From: Druceiella hillmani
Taxonomy: Eukaryota > Arthropoda > Insecta > Lepidoptera > Hepialidae
Direction of reading: 5' to 3'
Assembly (NCBI GenBank): GCA_039881145.1
Contig: JAYKKI010000029.1
Span: 26,206,001 to 26,270,000 of the forward strand
DNA length: 64,000 nucleotides
Of the stretch, positions 22,823 through 33,165 are shown piece after piece (position 1 is the stretch's first letter; each line of letters opens with the position of its first letter). The position numbers and the translations under genes were made by a program. The notes under the pieces are model-generated. The model was not told the DNA's origin. It did not search any database and saw only the letters and a program-made list of their open reading frames with translations.

Positions 22823-22940
22823 ATACATATATATTTGTGTATATGTATATTTAATATGACTTCTTTCTAAATTATTTCAACTAACCTTTCATTTTAAATA
22901 ATGCTAATTCCACGTGTGGGGAGGCACAGAAAATAGCTAG
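22362..22940 (+). mobile_element. Non-autonomous Helitron-like element, both ends visible
   Basis: Starts TCCCACTAATATTATAAATG directly after A (22361) and ends ...AAAATAGCTAG (22940) directly before T (22941): TC at the 5' end, CTRR at the 3' end and insertion between A and T are the Helitron hallmarks. The opening CACTAATATTATAAATGTGAAAG plus CTCAATCATGCC is the leader seen in a very widespread insect repeat group that ends in GCTAGT. The hairpin before the 3' end is weak (around CACGTGTGGGGAGGCAC). It contains a long (TA)n run. There is no Rep/helicase coding sequence. Confidence 0.7.
22742..22810. repeat. (TA)n microsatellite
   Basis: About 69 bases of uninterrupted TA, followed by GTATGTATGTATATACATATATAT. 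It sits inside the Helitron-like element. The open frame across it is an artefact. Confidence 0.97.
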
Positions 22941-22949
22941 TAAATAATA

Positions 22950-24030
22950 TTGGGTTGGCAACTTAAAAACCCTCCACTTTTTTCCACCTATTTTTGGAAT
23001 CTTGTAGAATTGTAGAATGTTTGTTGGAGGGTATATAAAGAGTGTGGTATTCAAGCTTTTATTCAGTTTGCAATTGAGTAATTGGTGAGTAAAAAATAAA
23101 TGAAAAAATGGTACCTTGAAGTGAACATAGAGTGTTTCTTTTTCATATTACCATTCACATTTTATTTAGGGTGAAAAGCTAGCAAATCAACACACAATAT
23201 ATGCACAACGAAGGGTGAATGTGTTTCCTATGACGCAGCCAAGCACTTGTTCCAAAGATTCAAAGAAGGAAAATTTTGATATGTCCAATAAACCTTATAC
23301 AAGGCGACCAATTCCAATTGATTTAGAAAAATGAAAGAGCCTTATTGAAACAGATCCCAGATTAAGTTCACATTGTTTGACACAGCTACTTCCCCTATCA
23401 ATACCCCTTCAACTTCAGAGGAGAGCTAATTTGCGCATGGAACTGCCGAGTTCCCATCGTACCAATGAGTGGCTAAAGTATCTGTTTACAGGAGATGAAA
23501 AGTGCGTGGCTTATGTTAATTTTTTCCAATAAATGCCAGTGGTTAGGAGTTGGAGAAGAGATGTTGGTACTACACCAGAATATAATATTGGACAAATCAC
23601 ACTTTTGAATGTATAGTGGGGTATAAATGGAATTATTCATTGGGAATTCCTTCCAGTTAACAGTATGATTACAGCTAAGATTTATTGTAAATAATTGAGC
23701 AAAGTGGCTGCTAAACTTTCTTCAAATTAAAGTAAAGTTTATTTTTTACATGATAATGTTCAGATAATGGAGTTGCTACCTCACCCATTGTACTCTCTAG
23801 ACCTTAAGCTATCTGATTACCATCTCTTTCGCTCTCTGTCTAATCATTTATGCGATAGAAAATTTAAAGACGAAAGTCATATCAAAATTGAACTTCATCA
23901 GTTTTTCAGTCAAAGGCCTTAAGATTTCTACAAGGAAGGAATTTTAGTTCTGCCTACAAATTAGCAACAAGGGTAGGCAAAGATATTGATCGTGCTTATA
24001 TAATTGATGATTCATTTTATTCACTACACA
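22950..24030 (+). pseudogene. Mariner (DD34D) transposon, decayed transposase
   Basis: The left end TTGGGTTGGCAACTTAAAAA follows TA (22948-22949) and matches the terminal repeat style of cecropia/mauritiana-type mariners. Inside, plus-strand pieces read ANLRMELPSSHRTNEWLKYL, FTGDEKCVAY with the first catalytic Asp (about 23490), VWWGINGIIHWEFLP, FLHDNVQIM with the second Asp (about 23750), ELLPHPLYSLDLKLSDYHLF with the third Asp (about 23815), then RSLSNHLCDRKFKDE. Multiple stops and frameshifts rule out function. I could not find the right terminal repeat. Confidence 0.85.
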
Positions 24031-24249
24031 TAAAAAATTTTAAAAATTGTGTACAGAGATGGCAAGTTCATTGCTTACAAAACTAAAATTAGTGTAAAAG
24101 CAAAGTTGTTCCATTGTTAATGAATAGAGGGCATACAAACTTTTTACCGTATTCGCTCTTAAAGAGCAGCAAAGGTATTTATATTTAATTATATTATTAG
24201 CCGGTAAATCTTTACTTAATGTTTACTGTCAAAAATGAATATACCATAT

Positions 24250-25110
24250 AGTCAAAGGAAATGTCATTATTCTTAGAAAAAATGAAAAAAGAATTATTGA
24301 AGCAAACAATAACAATAACGGAAAATATAACTACAACAATTCTAAATAAATAGATGACAAGATTAAACCATCGATAAATGAGAACGAAAAATTAAAACTG
24401 GAAGTAAACCAAATAAATAAGAAAATTGAAAATCTGGAAGTCAACAGAAGAAGAAACATCATCGTGATGCATGGAATATAGGAATGGCGTAGTGAAAAGG
24501 AGGAAGATTTGTTGTGATTAGTAAAGAACATAATCATCGAGCTTGACATAGTGTTGCAACAAGGTGAAATTAACGGAATTCGACGCCTTAGAAAGAAGAT
24601 AAACAAAGGCCGTACAAAAAAAGTACGAGTGTACAAAAAAATAATAAATATACTTTAAACAAAAATAAAATGAACTACCGTCTACTTCCATCACACATGA
24701 TTATTCCAAAAAAAAAAACACCGGAAGAGCAGATAGCGAAATCAAGTAACCAAAAGGAAAGCAAAAAGGGAAAAAAGAGAGAATCAAAAACACCCAGTCC
24801 TAAGCCTTGTAAGGACTACAAGGAGGATGCAAAAACCAAAAAAAACGGACGCATTTCAACTCATGAGGAGAAGAACAATTTCTTTGCCTGGAGAATTCAC
24901 ATGGAAAGTTTAATAATAACATACACCTATCGGAAATCACAACATCAAAACAACTCCAACTATATACAAAAAAAAATTCTCCCAACACGGTCGGTCAACG
25001 AGGGAGAAAAAGACCAATGAATATTGCAACATTGAATATGAGAACATTATAAAAGCTAGAGAAGATCCTTGCAAAGAAGCATACTGAAGCAAGACATATA
25101 CTCTAACAAG
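24250..25110 (+). pseudogene. RTE/L1-like LINE, 5' part only: coiled-coil ORF1 and start of endonuclease
   Basis: The plus-strand frame at about 24255-24660 reads as an ORF1-type protein: NENEKLKLEVNQINKKIENL followed by EVNRRRNIIVMHGI and EKEEDLL...GEINGIRRLRKK, the L1-type sequence of coiled coil then RNA-binding domain (RRxNIIVxGIxE, then RxG near K...R). Positions 24670-25020 are a Lys-rich open segment of 116 codons. At 25016 the frame reads RPMNIATLNMRTL (25009-25050), the usual start of an RTE endonuclease (WNVRTL), and resemblance ends by about 25110. In-frame stops occur at 24346 and 24478. Retaining the 5' instead of the 3' end is unusual for a LINE. Confidence 0.55.
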
Positions 25111-26699
25111 GCATGTAAAGAGAATCCAATTCTGAAAAAAAAGACATCATTATCATCAAATCATTTTCTTATTATAGAAATCTATGATTGCAGCAGCACC
25201 TGTAGACGTTTTATAATAAGTACTATAAAATCATTTATTTCAACGAGTATTTGCCGCTTACGTAATAATTGGCACACTGTTTTCACTTACACTGCCAATA
25301 AATTTTGAATATTCTGTTTCTTCTCGTGCCATCTCAAGCATACGATTTTGGAGACGTAGCTGGAATATCGACACGACAAAGTTTGTAATATAAGCTTATT
25401 CTTTTTTCTTTATGTATTGCAATAGATATTTGAGAGAAGCCACAAGAAGAGAATTGTGTTACTAAAAATTATAAAGTATTATGTTGAATAATTAATGTCT
25501 GCTATCCATTTGCATTTTAACAGGAAATTTGTTTCACTGGTTTTTTTTGTAAATTGACATCATGATATAAATATATGATAAAGAAAATGTAATTTAATAA
25601 ATACAAAGAAAGGGACTTACGAAATTTTATTAACATTTTCTAGCGCTGTGGTCCTGCTTGCTTGGTCTGTCCCTCTGCCTAATATGCGTACTTTAGGTTA
25701 TATTTAATTTGTAAATTAGGTTATATGTGTAATTTAATTTACATATAATTTTAATAGTTGAATTGAGTACCACCAATAAATATGATATTGATTTATTTCT
25801 TAATCAAACAGATCTTCTTTCAAATGTTTCGTATACCAACTTTGAAGAAATGAGTCCTATCCTTGGATGTTATCTGGGTTTGAAATTGAATAAGAAAAAT
25901 AGGCCAGTGTGGTTTTCATTAATTCTTATATAAACGAACAAAAGAATAGATGAAATTTTCAAATATTTTTACAGTTTACTTATTAAGACAATTTATCGGA
26001 AGTAATAAGTGAAACGTATTAAACAGCCAAATAAGAGGAACGAAGTTATTCACATTCACCTAATACTGTACCAGACTAGCAGTTACAAAATTAGTTCTAA
26101 TAAGATTGAGAAGTAATTAATTTTTTTATCTATATAACACTAGAATGACTGCATTACATAAAAAAATAGTAACAAATGAGTAATTTATAATTTTGCTAAT
26201 TGTAAATTTCTTAACATTATTGGTTACATATATATATGAATGTCGAAACAATAGGTGTCATCTAATAAAAAATAATGTACAAATATGTATATATTGTAAA
26301 TATTGTAAATATTTTGTATATTTTGTAAACATTTTATACATTATTCAGTTTGTATCATTGTCGCAATAAATAAAAATATACTAATAGATTATCTGAAATG
26401 AACTCTTCAATTGTTTAATATTTTATACACATAGTACAAAACTTGCAATCCAAATAATGAAATATATGTGATGTAAATAAGGCTGCCACAATTTGCTGTC
26501 CATACAATGTAGTCAAAAAAAGCTAACAGTATGTGCAATCTAAATAATTTTTACCAAAAATTGCAATAGATTTGTGCAGTTAGTGGTATTTTATTGTAAA
26601 GATAATTATGCCTTTTATCCTGGTTATTGGTTTCAAAATTAAATATTAGCTGATGTTTTACTTTTAACATAAAGATCACAAGTAAATAAGAGGTATTAT
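25111..26699. other. AT-rich non-coding stretch
   Basis: No exon or transposon recognised. Positions 26280-26340 hold runs of TTGTAAATATT-like short repeats. The right edge is where Jockey copy J2a similarity begins. Confidence 0.45.
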
Positions 26700-28156
26700 A
26701 ACATCAGACACATCTAACACAATTAGTGTGTGGTAAAGTATCAGTTCTTAGTTTTATTTTGGGACAATTGCCTCTCTTCAATATAAACGTGATATGGGTT
26801 GATTTTTGTGCATCGGCGCAGATGCGCTAGCAATACTTGGAGCTTGTTGCTAGCATAATCTGGATCTTTGGCATTTACCAGATAAGCAATATTGCAATGG
26901 TTACATCTGCTGAGGTAGAGATATCGGAAATGAAGACATTATACAAGACTTGTCCCAGGACTGAATCTTGTAGGACTCAGCTTTGATCTTGTGCAGGCTA
27001 GATCTTGCATCCCCTTGCTTTAGCTGAAACTTTCTCTGACTTAGACAGGATGCTATAATTTGGAACAATGAGTGTGGACACTTTTCCTTGACTGTACAGG
27101 ATAGGCCTTTATACCAGACGCAGTTGAAACCTTGTTAGACATCTAGTGTGGTGTATGCGGTGAGCTTGCTCAATTGCAGAATGAAACTTTCTGAAGCCAA
27201 ATTGATGTGCTTGGATAAAGTCACAATTATCCATAAAGACTTTCAACCTGGTCAGGATGATTTTTCCTAGATATTTTTCTTAGATTCCTTTCCTATTAGA
27301 TACATTAAAGTAGATAAATAAGACAGGCTTAAGGCTAATAGGTTGATAGGATGAAGCTTCATGTGTAGGTTTTCCAGGCTTATGAATTAGTATTATCTGG
27401 GAAGTCTTCCATAGAGCAGGCACACATCCCGTTCTGAATACTGCGTTGAATAGGAAAGCTAAAAAATTTAAGGCCTTTCTTGATAACGTCTTTAGAACTT
27501 TAGAGGGTTCAAGTCAAATCCAGGGGCTTTCTTTAGGTTTAGTGATTTTATTTCTTTCGCAATTTTTTTTGGGGAAGTTTGTCTGAGGGGGAGCCCATTT
27601 GGAGATTATAGTTTAGGATGGTGTTGATCTCATGGTGGTCTGTGTATCCGTCATTTGATTTGAAGACACTTGCCAGATAAGATACAAAGATCTCAGCCTT
27701 TTCACTCTCCGTTCTAGCTAAGATGGATTGTGATATAATGGAGGCACTATGCTTTTGGGACTTGTCTATGTTTTTCGAGGCTTTCCACAAAGAGTAGTCA
27801 CCTTGGCCTGAAGCAGACAACATAGAAATATTTTGTTGCATCTTATTATTTACAGTGTCCTGGAGCAAACCTCTCAGTTCTTTTGTGACGCGACTGAACT
27901 TCCTTTTGTCTGAAGGGTGTCGAGACAAGTGCCATACCCGTCTTAGCGACACTTTTCTTCGACATTAAGTCTTATATTGAGAGGTTTGAAATACAGGTTT
28001 TGAGACTTATTTAGTTTTGGTGAGTTGGTTCAGCAGACTACTGGGATTAACTTGGTGACATCTTTGCATGCTTTTTTCATATCATCCTGAATCTTTAAGG
28101 GAAGTTTTAGATTTACTTGACTAATTCCTGAATCCATCCCAGTTAGTTCTATGGTT
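26700..28156 (-). pseudogene. J2a ORF2: linker and reverse transcriptase
   Basis: The linker segment 27952-27548 reads RVWHLSRHPSDKRKFSRVTK, then DYSLWKASKNIDKSQKHSAS and EKAEIFVSYLASVFKSNDG, matching J1 (YSLWRATKNLKRP). RT pieces lower down include KPGKPTHEASSYQPISL-like sequence (about 27380-27320), IQAHQFGFRKFHSAIEQAHR (about 27230-27170), and the RT motif region near 26960. The catalytic tetrad region at about 26910 does not read YADD. Frames are broken repeatedly. Confidence 0.75.
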
Positions 28157-28168
28157 ATAAAGAGAATA
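28157..28168. repeat. Left target-site duplication of nested J2b
   Basis: ATAAAGAGAATA here is repeated exactly at 29608-29619. The intact J2a protein can be read across the site only if one copy and the intervening DNA are removed. Confidence 0.85.
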
Positions 28169-29607
28169 ATTTGTTTTTTTTTTTTTATTATAATCTGCAA
28201 TCAGCATTTGCATTTAGCGGATGTTTTGTGGGCGATAGGTCAGGCAGAGTGTGCCCTCCAATGAGAGCATCTACTCGTAATCAGGAGATTAGGACATCCT
28301 TTCTTTTGAGGCGCTTCTGATAAATACGAGTAAGTAGTTCAGTTGCGAGTTTGTTTGGGTGGTGTTCCAGCCTCTCTCTGTATCTTTCTGTCATTTGTGT
28401 AAACTCCGATTTCACAGTGTTCATACCCAACTGTTCATGTATTTCCATGTTAGTGATGTACCATGGGACATTCGAGATTGAGCGCAGTATCATATTTTGC
28501 ATTCGTTGCAGTATGGCAATGTTTGAGTTACTGGCACTTCCCCATAACTGAACGCCATGTAGCCAACCTTAATCTTAAAACCAAAGATGGCTTTGTAGAT
28601 GAGTAGCTTGTTGTTTAGAGATAGTTTATTATTCCTTCCTGGGAGCCATAAAAGGTTGTTGTAGCTTATCTTAAGCTCATCTCTCTTTGTTTTTATGTGT
28701 TGGCGCCAGGTTAAACGTCGGTCAAGGTGTAGGCCAAGGTATTTTACGCTGTCTCGTTGGGGAAGTGTGTTGTTCTCCAGTTTCACAGCTGAACAGTTGC
28801 CCTTCCGCAAAGTGAAGGTGACATGGACAGACTTAGCAGCGCTTGCCTTGATGCGCCATTTGTGGAGCCAATTTGTTATTTTGTCAAGGCCAGTTTGCAA
28901 CATTTCTGAGGCTTCATTAGCATTCTTACTGCTTGCCAGAATCACCGTGTCATCAGCAAATGTCGCAGTTATTGTGCCCTCTGTGCTCGGTAGGTCACAT
29001 GTATACAAGGTATACAATAAAGGTCCCAAGACTGATCCTTGGGGAACGCCCGCTTTGACTTCATAGAACTCGGAAGTGGCTTCAGCCTCTTTCACTTGGT
29101 ACCAGCGTTCTGTCAGGTAGGAGTGTAGTAGTGGATAGAGGCTGTGTGACAAGTATCTTTTTATTTTAAATAGTAATCCCTTATGCCACACTCGATCGAA
29201 GGCTTGTTGGATGTCGAGAAAAACTGAGGAACAATACTCTTTGTTTTCCAGGGATTTCCTTATTTTCTCAGTAACTCTATGAACTTGCTCCGTAGTGGAA
29301 TGATGTGATCTGAATCCAAACTGGTGGTTAGGAATTATTTGTTCTTTTTCAAGTATGGGAAGTATTCTGTTTAGGAGAAGTTTCTCGAAGACTTTCGACA
29401 AAATAGGTAATAGGCTAATTGGCCTATATGAGGTTACATTGTTGGGTGGTTTTCCTGGTTTATGAATCATCAGAATTTGTGACATTTTCCATTGTTGTGA
29501 GATGTGTTGCACTCTAAGGATACCATTGAATAACTTCGTAAGAAATATCACTGCCTTCTTTGGAAGCTGCTTCAATATCTCCTTCGTAATTAAGTCAAAG
29601 CGAACCA
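28169..29607 (-). mobile_element. Nested 5'-truncated Jockey copy J2b with poly-A and 12-bp TSD
   Basis: A 1.44-kb minus-strand insertion inside J2a. The 3' end is marked by 13 T (28174-28186), a minus-strand poly-A, with CAAAT between it and the duplication. The 5' end is truncated inside the RT domain at WFDLITKE-type sequence (29605). Exact 12-bp duplications ATAAAGAGAATA flank it. These are the signs of target-primed reverse transcription by a LINE machinery. Confidence 0.88.
28281..28502 (-). pseudogene. J2b RT C-terminal region in shifted frame
   Basis: Reads QNMILRSISNVPWYITNMEI, then HEQLGMNTVKSEFTQM and HHPNKLATELLTRIYQKRLK, the conserved Jockey ORF2 tail (PWYxxNxxLHxDL...V...HPN.LA..L), and ends at a stop at 28281. 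The preceding SASNSNIAILQR segment links it to the main RT frame after one frameshift. Confidence 0.8.
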
Positions 29608-29608
29608 A
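28490..29608 (-). CDS. J2b reverse transcriptase domain, long open frame
   Basis: A 372-codon open frame. Order of motifs: KPGKPPNNVTSYRPISLLPI (residues about 50-70), QFGFRSHHSTTEQVHR (about 97-112), SSVFLDIQQAFDRVWHKGLL with catalytic Asp (about 128-148), KAGVPQGSVLGPLLY (about 185-199), ATFADDTVIL with catalytic Asp-Asp (about 218-227), RIKASAAKSVHVTFTLRKG and KYLGLHLDRRLTWRQHIKTK (about 292-312). This is a complete Jockey palm without its endonuclease. The first residues are read from a non-ATG codon at the insertion junction, so no natural start is present. A frameshift near 28560-28545 moves the C-terminus into another frame. Confidence 0.85.
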   Translation of the reverse strand: MVRFDLITKEILKQLPKKAVIFLTKLFNGILRVQHISQQWKMSQILMIHKPGKPPNNVTSYRPISLLPILSKVFEKLLLNRILPILEKEQIIPNHQFGFRSHHSTTEQVHRVTEKIRKSLENKEYCSSVFLDIQQAFDRVWHKGLLFKIKRYLSHSLYPLLHSYLTERWYQVKEAEATSEFYEVKAGVPQGSVLGPLLYTLYTCDLPSTEGTITATFADDTVILASSKNANEASEMLQTGLDKITNWLHKWRIKASAAKSVHVTFTLRKGNCSAVKLENNTLPQRDSVKYLGLHLDRRLTWRQHIKTKRDELKISYNNLLWLPGRNNKLSLNNKLLIYKAIFGFKIKVGYMAFSYGEVPVTQTLPYCNECKI

Positions 29609-29619
29609 TAAAGAGAATA

Positions 29620-30300
29620 TGGGTTCTCTCGGGTGATAACTCTGCTGCTGACATTAAGAATCACAGGAATATGATCTGACGATCCGTCAAGACTGCTCTC
29701 AACACTAACATATTGACTATTCATTCTCTTAGCAATAAAGAAATCAGGTAGTTGTTCGGATCGGAAGGCCAGTAGGTGGGTTTATAATTGGACGAAGATT
29801 GTAAGTTGTTGGGTTTTACAGAACCTTTCAGTGCTCGACATCTAGTAGCCGAGCATCGTGAGCCCCAGAATGTGTGTTTAGCATTCCAATCCCCCCCAGA
29901 AATAAATCGGGGACCAAGTGTTTGGAAGTACTGTGAGAACATATCCTGAGTGATTTTATGTCTTGGGGAATAATTTACGGCAGAGAATGTAATTGGACCT
30001 GTACAAGCTTCTAACCTGACAGAGGTGGCTTGCAAGTATGCCATCGAATATGCTTTTTTTTGTAAATGTTTCAAATTGCATTTAAAGACGAGTGCATGGG
30101 CACTGCCATCAGTTGAGGAGTAGTGTAGATGTTGTAGCCCTTGATACGGAAGTAACTTCTTGCTGTAGCATGAGATTCGGATACAAGTACAATGTCTAAT
30201 CTATTTTTGTGAAGGATTTCTTCAAGTTCATGGGACAAGTATTATATTGGGTGATAGTCCATTTATGCTCCATGTTGCAATGTGAAGCTATGTCATTTTG
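29620..30300 (-). pseudogene. J2a ORF2 endonuclease domain, decayed
   Basis: From about 30290 the minus strand begins with degraded WNxNG-type sequence. Later blocks include TFSAVNYSPRHKITQDMFSQ and RFISGGDWNAKHTFWGSRCS (catalytic GDWN at about 29905-29895), NYKPTYWPSDPNN, then SSDHIPVILNVSSRV near 29690-29650 with the SDH catalytic His. Stops and indels separate the blocks. Confidence 0.75.
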
Positions 30301-30389
30301 CAGGAGTGTTTCAGTCTTTTTTTGGGCAGCCTGATATTTTATGTCCTTCGCCTCCTTTAACACATCTCTGGTCTCATACAATTATTTTT

Positions 30390-31200
30390 TGAGCCGTACT
30401 GCTGGCATTGTTGACACTGGACTATAGTTTTGGATTTCCATGGGTCTTCTATTTTGATTCGTTGATGATAAATGTATTGGATATCTTTAATAGTTTTATT
30501 GCAGGATCCTGCTTTTAAATTAAAGAAGAAAGTTGATGTGTGTTTTAGCAGGACCGTATCTTGAGTTAATTGTTTTTCCTGTGACTTTTTTCCCTATTTT
30601 TTAAATTTCTTCCTCAATAAACCATGGGGAGTTGAGTGGGGAAGGTTTTTTATAATTCGGTAGCATTTCGTGCATTTTCTTGTGAATGTGTGCCCAATCA
30701 GGCTCTTTTGTCTGATGAGGTTTATTAATTTTTTGTAGTCTTCAGTCTCATTCATCATAACACGTAGCAAGTTTTATTTACTCCCTTGAATGTAAAGTTT
30801 GAAGTTTCAATTAATTTGGACAGTTCATTTACATCATCTATTCCATATAGCATGATGAGTGGTGGTTTTTTGGGGCTTTGGTTGTGATTGGTTCAGGTTC
30901 ATGAGCAGGTAATTCTTTAAATCTATTTTATGTTTTGGTAGTTGGCGCTGGAGGGGAGTCAGATATTTTACGTTTTTGGGCCCAGGTACTTGTTGCTAGG
31001 GAGTGGCATTTGTTCTGGATTAGGGGATTGTTTCACTGTTTGGTGGTGACTGGTTTCATTAGTTAAGTGTTCTAGTGTTTCATCTCTTGCTTTTATGGCT
31101 GCCATTGAAGTTCCATAGAAGGAATTTGCTCTTGGTCTAGATTCCAATAAGGTTTTGTGGAAAACTTATTGATTGTAAACTTTTTGGTGTTCTTGGGCTA
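30390..31200 (-). pseudogene. J2a ORF1, heavily decayed
   Basis: A VQCQQCQQYGSKNN block at about 30425-30385 looks like the first zinc knuckle; the remaining knuckles and the start of ORF2 appear deleted near 30385. Upstream sequence to 31200 is low-complexity polar, as in J1 ORF1. Assignment rests mainly on position between the 5' leader and the endonuclease. Confidence 0.5.
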
Positions 31201-31329
31201 GAGGTAGATTTTGATTTTGCTGGGACGCTCACAGGGTGACGCCCATCCCTGTTAGAAGGTTCTATATGCTTGAAGGTAGCCTGGTAATATCGAGGTTGGT
31301 GTTAGAAACTAGTTTCCCACTAGGAACGT

Positions 31330-31423
31330 AAAAATTACCCTATCCTACAGTGGGAACGTGCCAAAAGAGTACCTTATAATATTCTTTTGGCACGTTCCCA
31401 CTGTAGGATAGGGGTAATTTTTG
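31330..31423. repeat. Foldback with about 40-bp arms beside the J2a 5' end
   Basis: The arm starting AAAAATTACCCTATCC (31330-31369) is repeated inverted at about 31383-31423 with a single extra G and one terminal mismatch. The spacer is about 13 bases. It is one of the longest short-spacer palindromes in the window and lies 20 bp outside the Jockey 5' boundary. Confidence 0.85.
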
Positions 31424-31680
31424 ATAGAGGTGTTCTTCCTTTTGGCCCAGATAATGAAGTCAAGACCACCGTTCCAACGAGACATGACCGCAGAGTTACG
31501 GGGTGTGTAAGTCATTTATTACTTCCACGTAGCACGGTTTTTAGTCCTGCTGAGTCAGATTACTTAACTGCTGCCTGATATTCGGCATCGTTACTCGTTT
31601 ACCATCACCCGGGGGACACATGTAGGGTGGGGCTAGGATGAGGGGGTAAATCCTATGAACGCTAGCAAGAAATCCTCTCC
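31424..31680 (+). other. GC-richer segment with a short open frame, identity unknown
   Basis: Base composition changes sharply from the flanks. A 63-codon frame (31387-31578) includes PFGPDNEVKTTVPTRHDRRV, and the segment continues with CATCACCCGGGGGACACATG and GGGTGGGGCTAGGATGAGGG. I have no firm family match. Its position just upstream of a Jockey 5' end suggests an untranslated leader of another retroelement, but that is inference. Confidence 0.3.
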
Positions 31681-31689
31681 TCATTAACT

Positions 31690-31885
31690 ATATTAGCTAC
31701 ATAAATTTATATATACCTATGCAGATATGATAGAGTGTGAGTTTGTTTTATATGTATTAAGAAGTAAATTCGAAAACTTAATTTGTATTAAGTACTCAAG
31801 AACATAAATTTATGTAGATGTGATAGAGTGTGTGAGTTTGTTTTATACGTATTTAAGAAGTAAATTCGAAAACTATTAATTTTTT
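31690..31885. repeat. Direct tandem duplication, period about 105 bp
   Basis: ATAAATTTAT...GATAGAGTGTG(TG)AGTTTGTTTTATA.GTATT(T)AAGAAGTAAATTCGAAAACT occurs at about 31698-31779 and again at 31806-31880 with few differences. Confidence 0.8.
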
Positions 31886-33131
31886 TCAAGTTAGAAAACT
31901 ACATTATTCATGGCTGAGATGTTTGCTGTCAAAAGTTTAAGATTCTGTGAGATACAGCAATATTTGTAACTGAAACAAACCAAATTGATTGCTATTGTGG
32001 CTTACGCTGGATAAACTGCTACAAATATAACAAAATAATGTATGAAAGAATTTTGTACCTCACAAAGAGAGTTTGGGATATTATATATTCTTATTTATTT
32101 ATTCCATATTTTATGCAAAGTCTGTAATATTTATATTTATCATTAAAAGAACATAATAAGAGGAGATTGGAATTTTACGACTATAAAAGTTAAAATAATA
32201 CCTTTTGCAGTATAATAAATATATTAGAAGACTAAGTTCTTACACTGGTTTTATCAGCAAGACAATAAATACTAGAGAGGCTATAGATACAAGATCCTCT
32301 TGAGTTGCGATACTAGGGATTAATGAGACGGATATCCCATCCATATAGCTTTTCCAATTGTAATTTTGGTGAGCATTAATAACCAAATGTGAAAGAAACA
32401 CATAAGAGGACCGGTTATGATTGTTGATATTTTTATAAAATTTATTTATCAAACTGAATTCACTTTTTATTTTTTTAGGATAAAGTAAAAGCAACAGATC
32501 GAAAGAAACAACAATTGCTGCGAAATTCACAGGTGAGTTCAAATAATTTTGTATAATATAGTAATAAAACTAGGTAAAGGCTTCTTCCTCCAAGTAAAAT
32601 CCCAGTTATAGTGGATGAAAAATTTGGCATAACTCTTTTATTAATACTTTATATTGTAAGATCAAATTTCAAAATTTTTTAAACCTCAAAAAAAATACAT
32701 GCAAAAACAATAATACATCATTTAAATTTCTGAGAGAAAACTAGCACCAGATTTAAATAATTTTTAAATGAATCGAGAGTATTTCGAATATTTCATAAAT
32801 TTTTGGAATATGTTGCTTTTTTTTAAGGACTAGGTTTTAAACTGCACTAAGCATTTAATTTATTCTGTTTTCAACCTCAAAATCAAATTTCAGACATGTT
32901 TTTGGTTCACTGCATAGATAATCACTTTTAATGGTGTTTGTGGTACATGACTGGCTTGTGTACTCCTTTTTTGTACAGAGAAAAGATATTTCACCAGTCT
33001 TAATTTTTTGTTTATGAGTACATAATAGAAGGTAGATTGTTAGAAAAAGCAACCCGAGATAATAAAAAAGATTCTGCGAAGGCAGTGATAATAGAAAACA
33101 TCAATGTTGTGTGACCGATGGTATAAAATAA

Positions 33132-33165
33132 AAAAAGGGTGTGTTCCTTCTAACACACCCTTTTT
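33132..33165. repeat. Short-spacer palindrome, 14-bp arms
   Basis: AAAAAGGGTGTGTT and its exact complement flank CCTTCT. It looks like a bacterial terminator, but this is eukaryotic non-coding DNA and it belongs with the other quasi-palindromes. Confidence 0.8.

Larger units (their letters stand above)
26700..31309 (-). mobile_element. Jockey-type LINE copy J2a, split by copy J2b and 3'-truncated
   Basis: On the minus strand the 5' leader (31309-31220, with CACAGGGTGACGCC at 31231-31244) leads to a decayed ORF1 (31200-30390), endonuclease (about 30300-29620), then after the inserted J2b element the linker and RT (28156-26700). Removing 28169-29607 restores SRVITRENPYSLYNHRTNWD across the junction, parallel to the J1 linker (IYNKKTNWD). 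RT motifs are GVLQDSVLGQ-like at about 26960 and KRGNCPKIKLRTDTLPHTN at about 26770-26715, where similarity ends. Many stops and indels make this older than J1. Confidence 0.82.

Noticed and set aside
22619..22828. Open frame rich in Ile-Tyr repeats
   Set aside because: It is the translation of the (TA)n microsatellite.
30720..30780. CTGATGAGG near 30709 as a further hammerhead
   Set aside because: No GAAA partner with a pairing stem II or cleavage triplet follows at suitable distance.
33132..33165. GC-rich stem followed by T-run, like a bacterial intrinsic terminator
   Set aside because: The window is eukaryotic and there is no transcription unit next to it. It fits the series of short-spacer palindromes.
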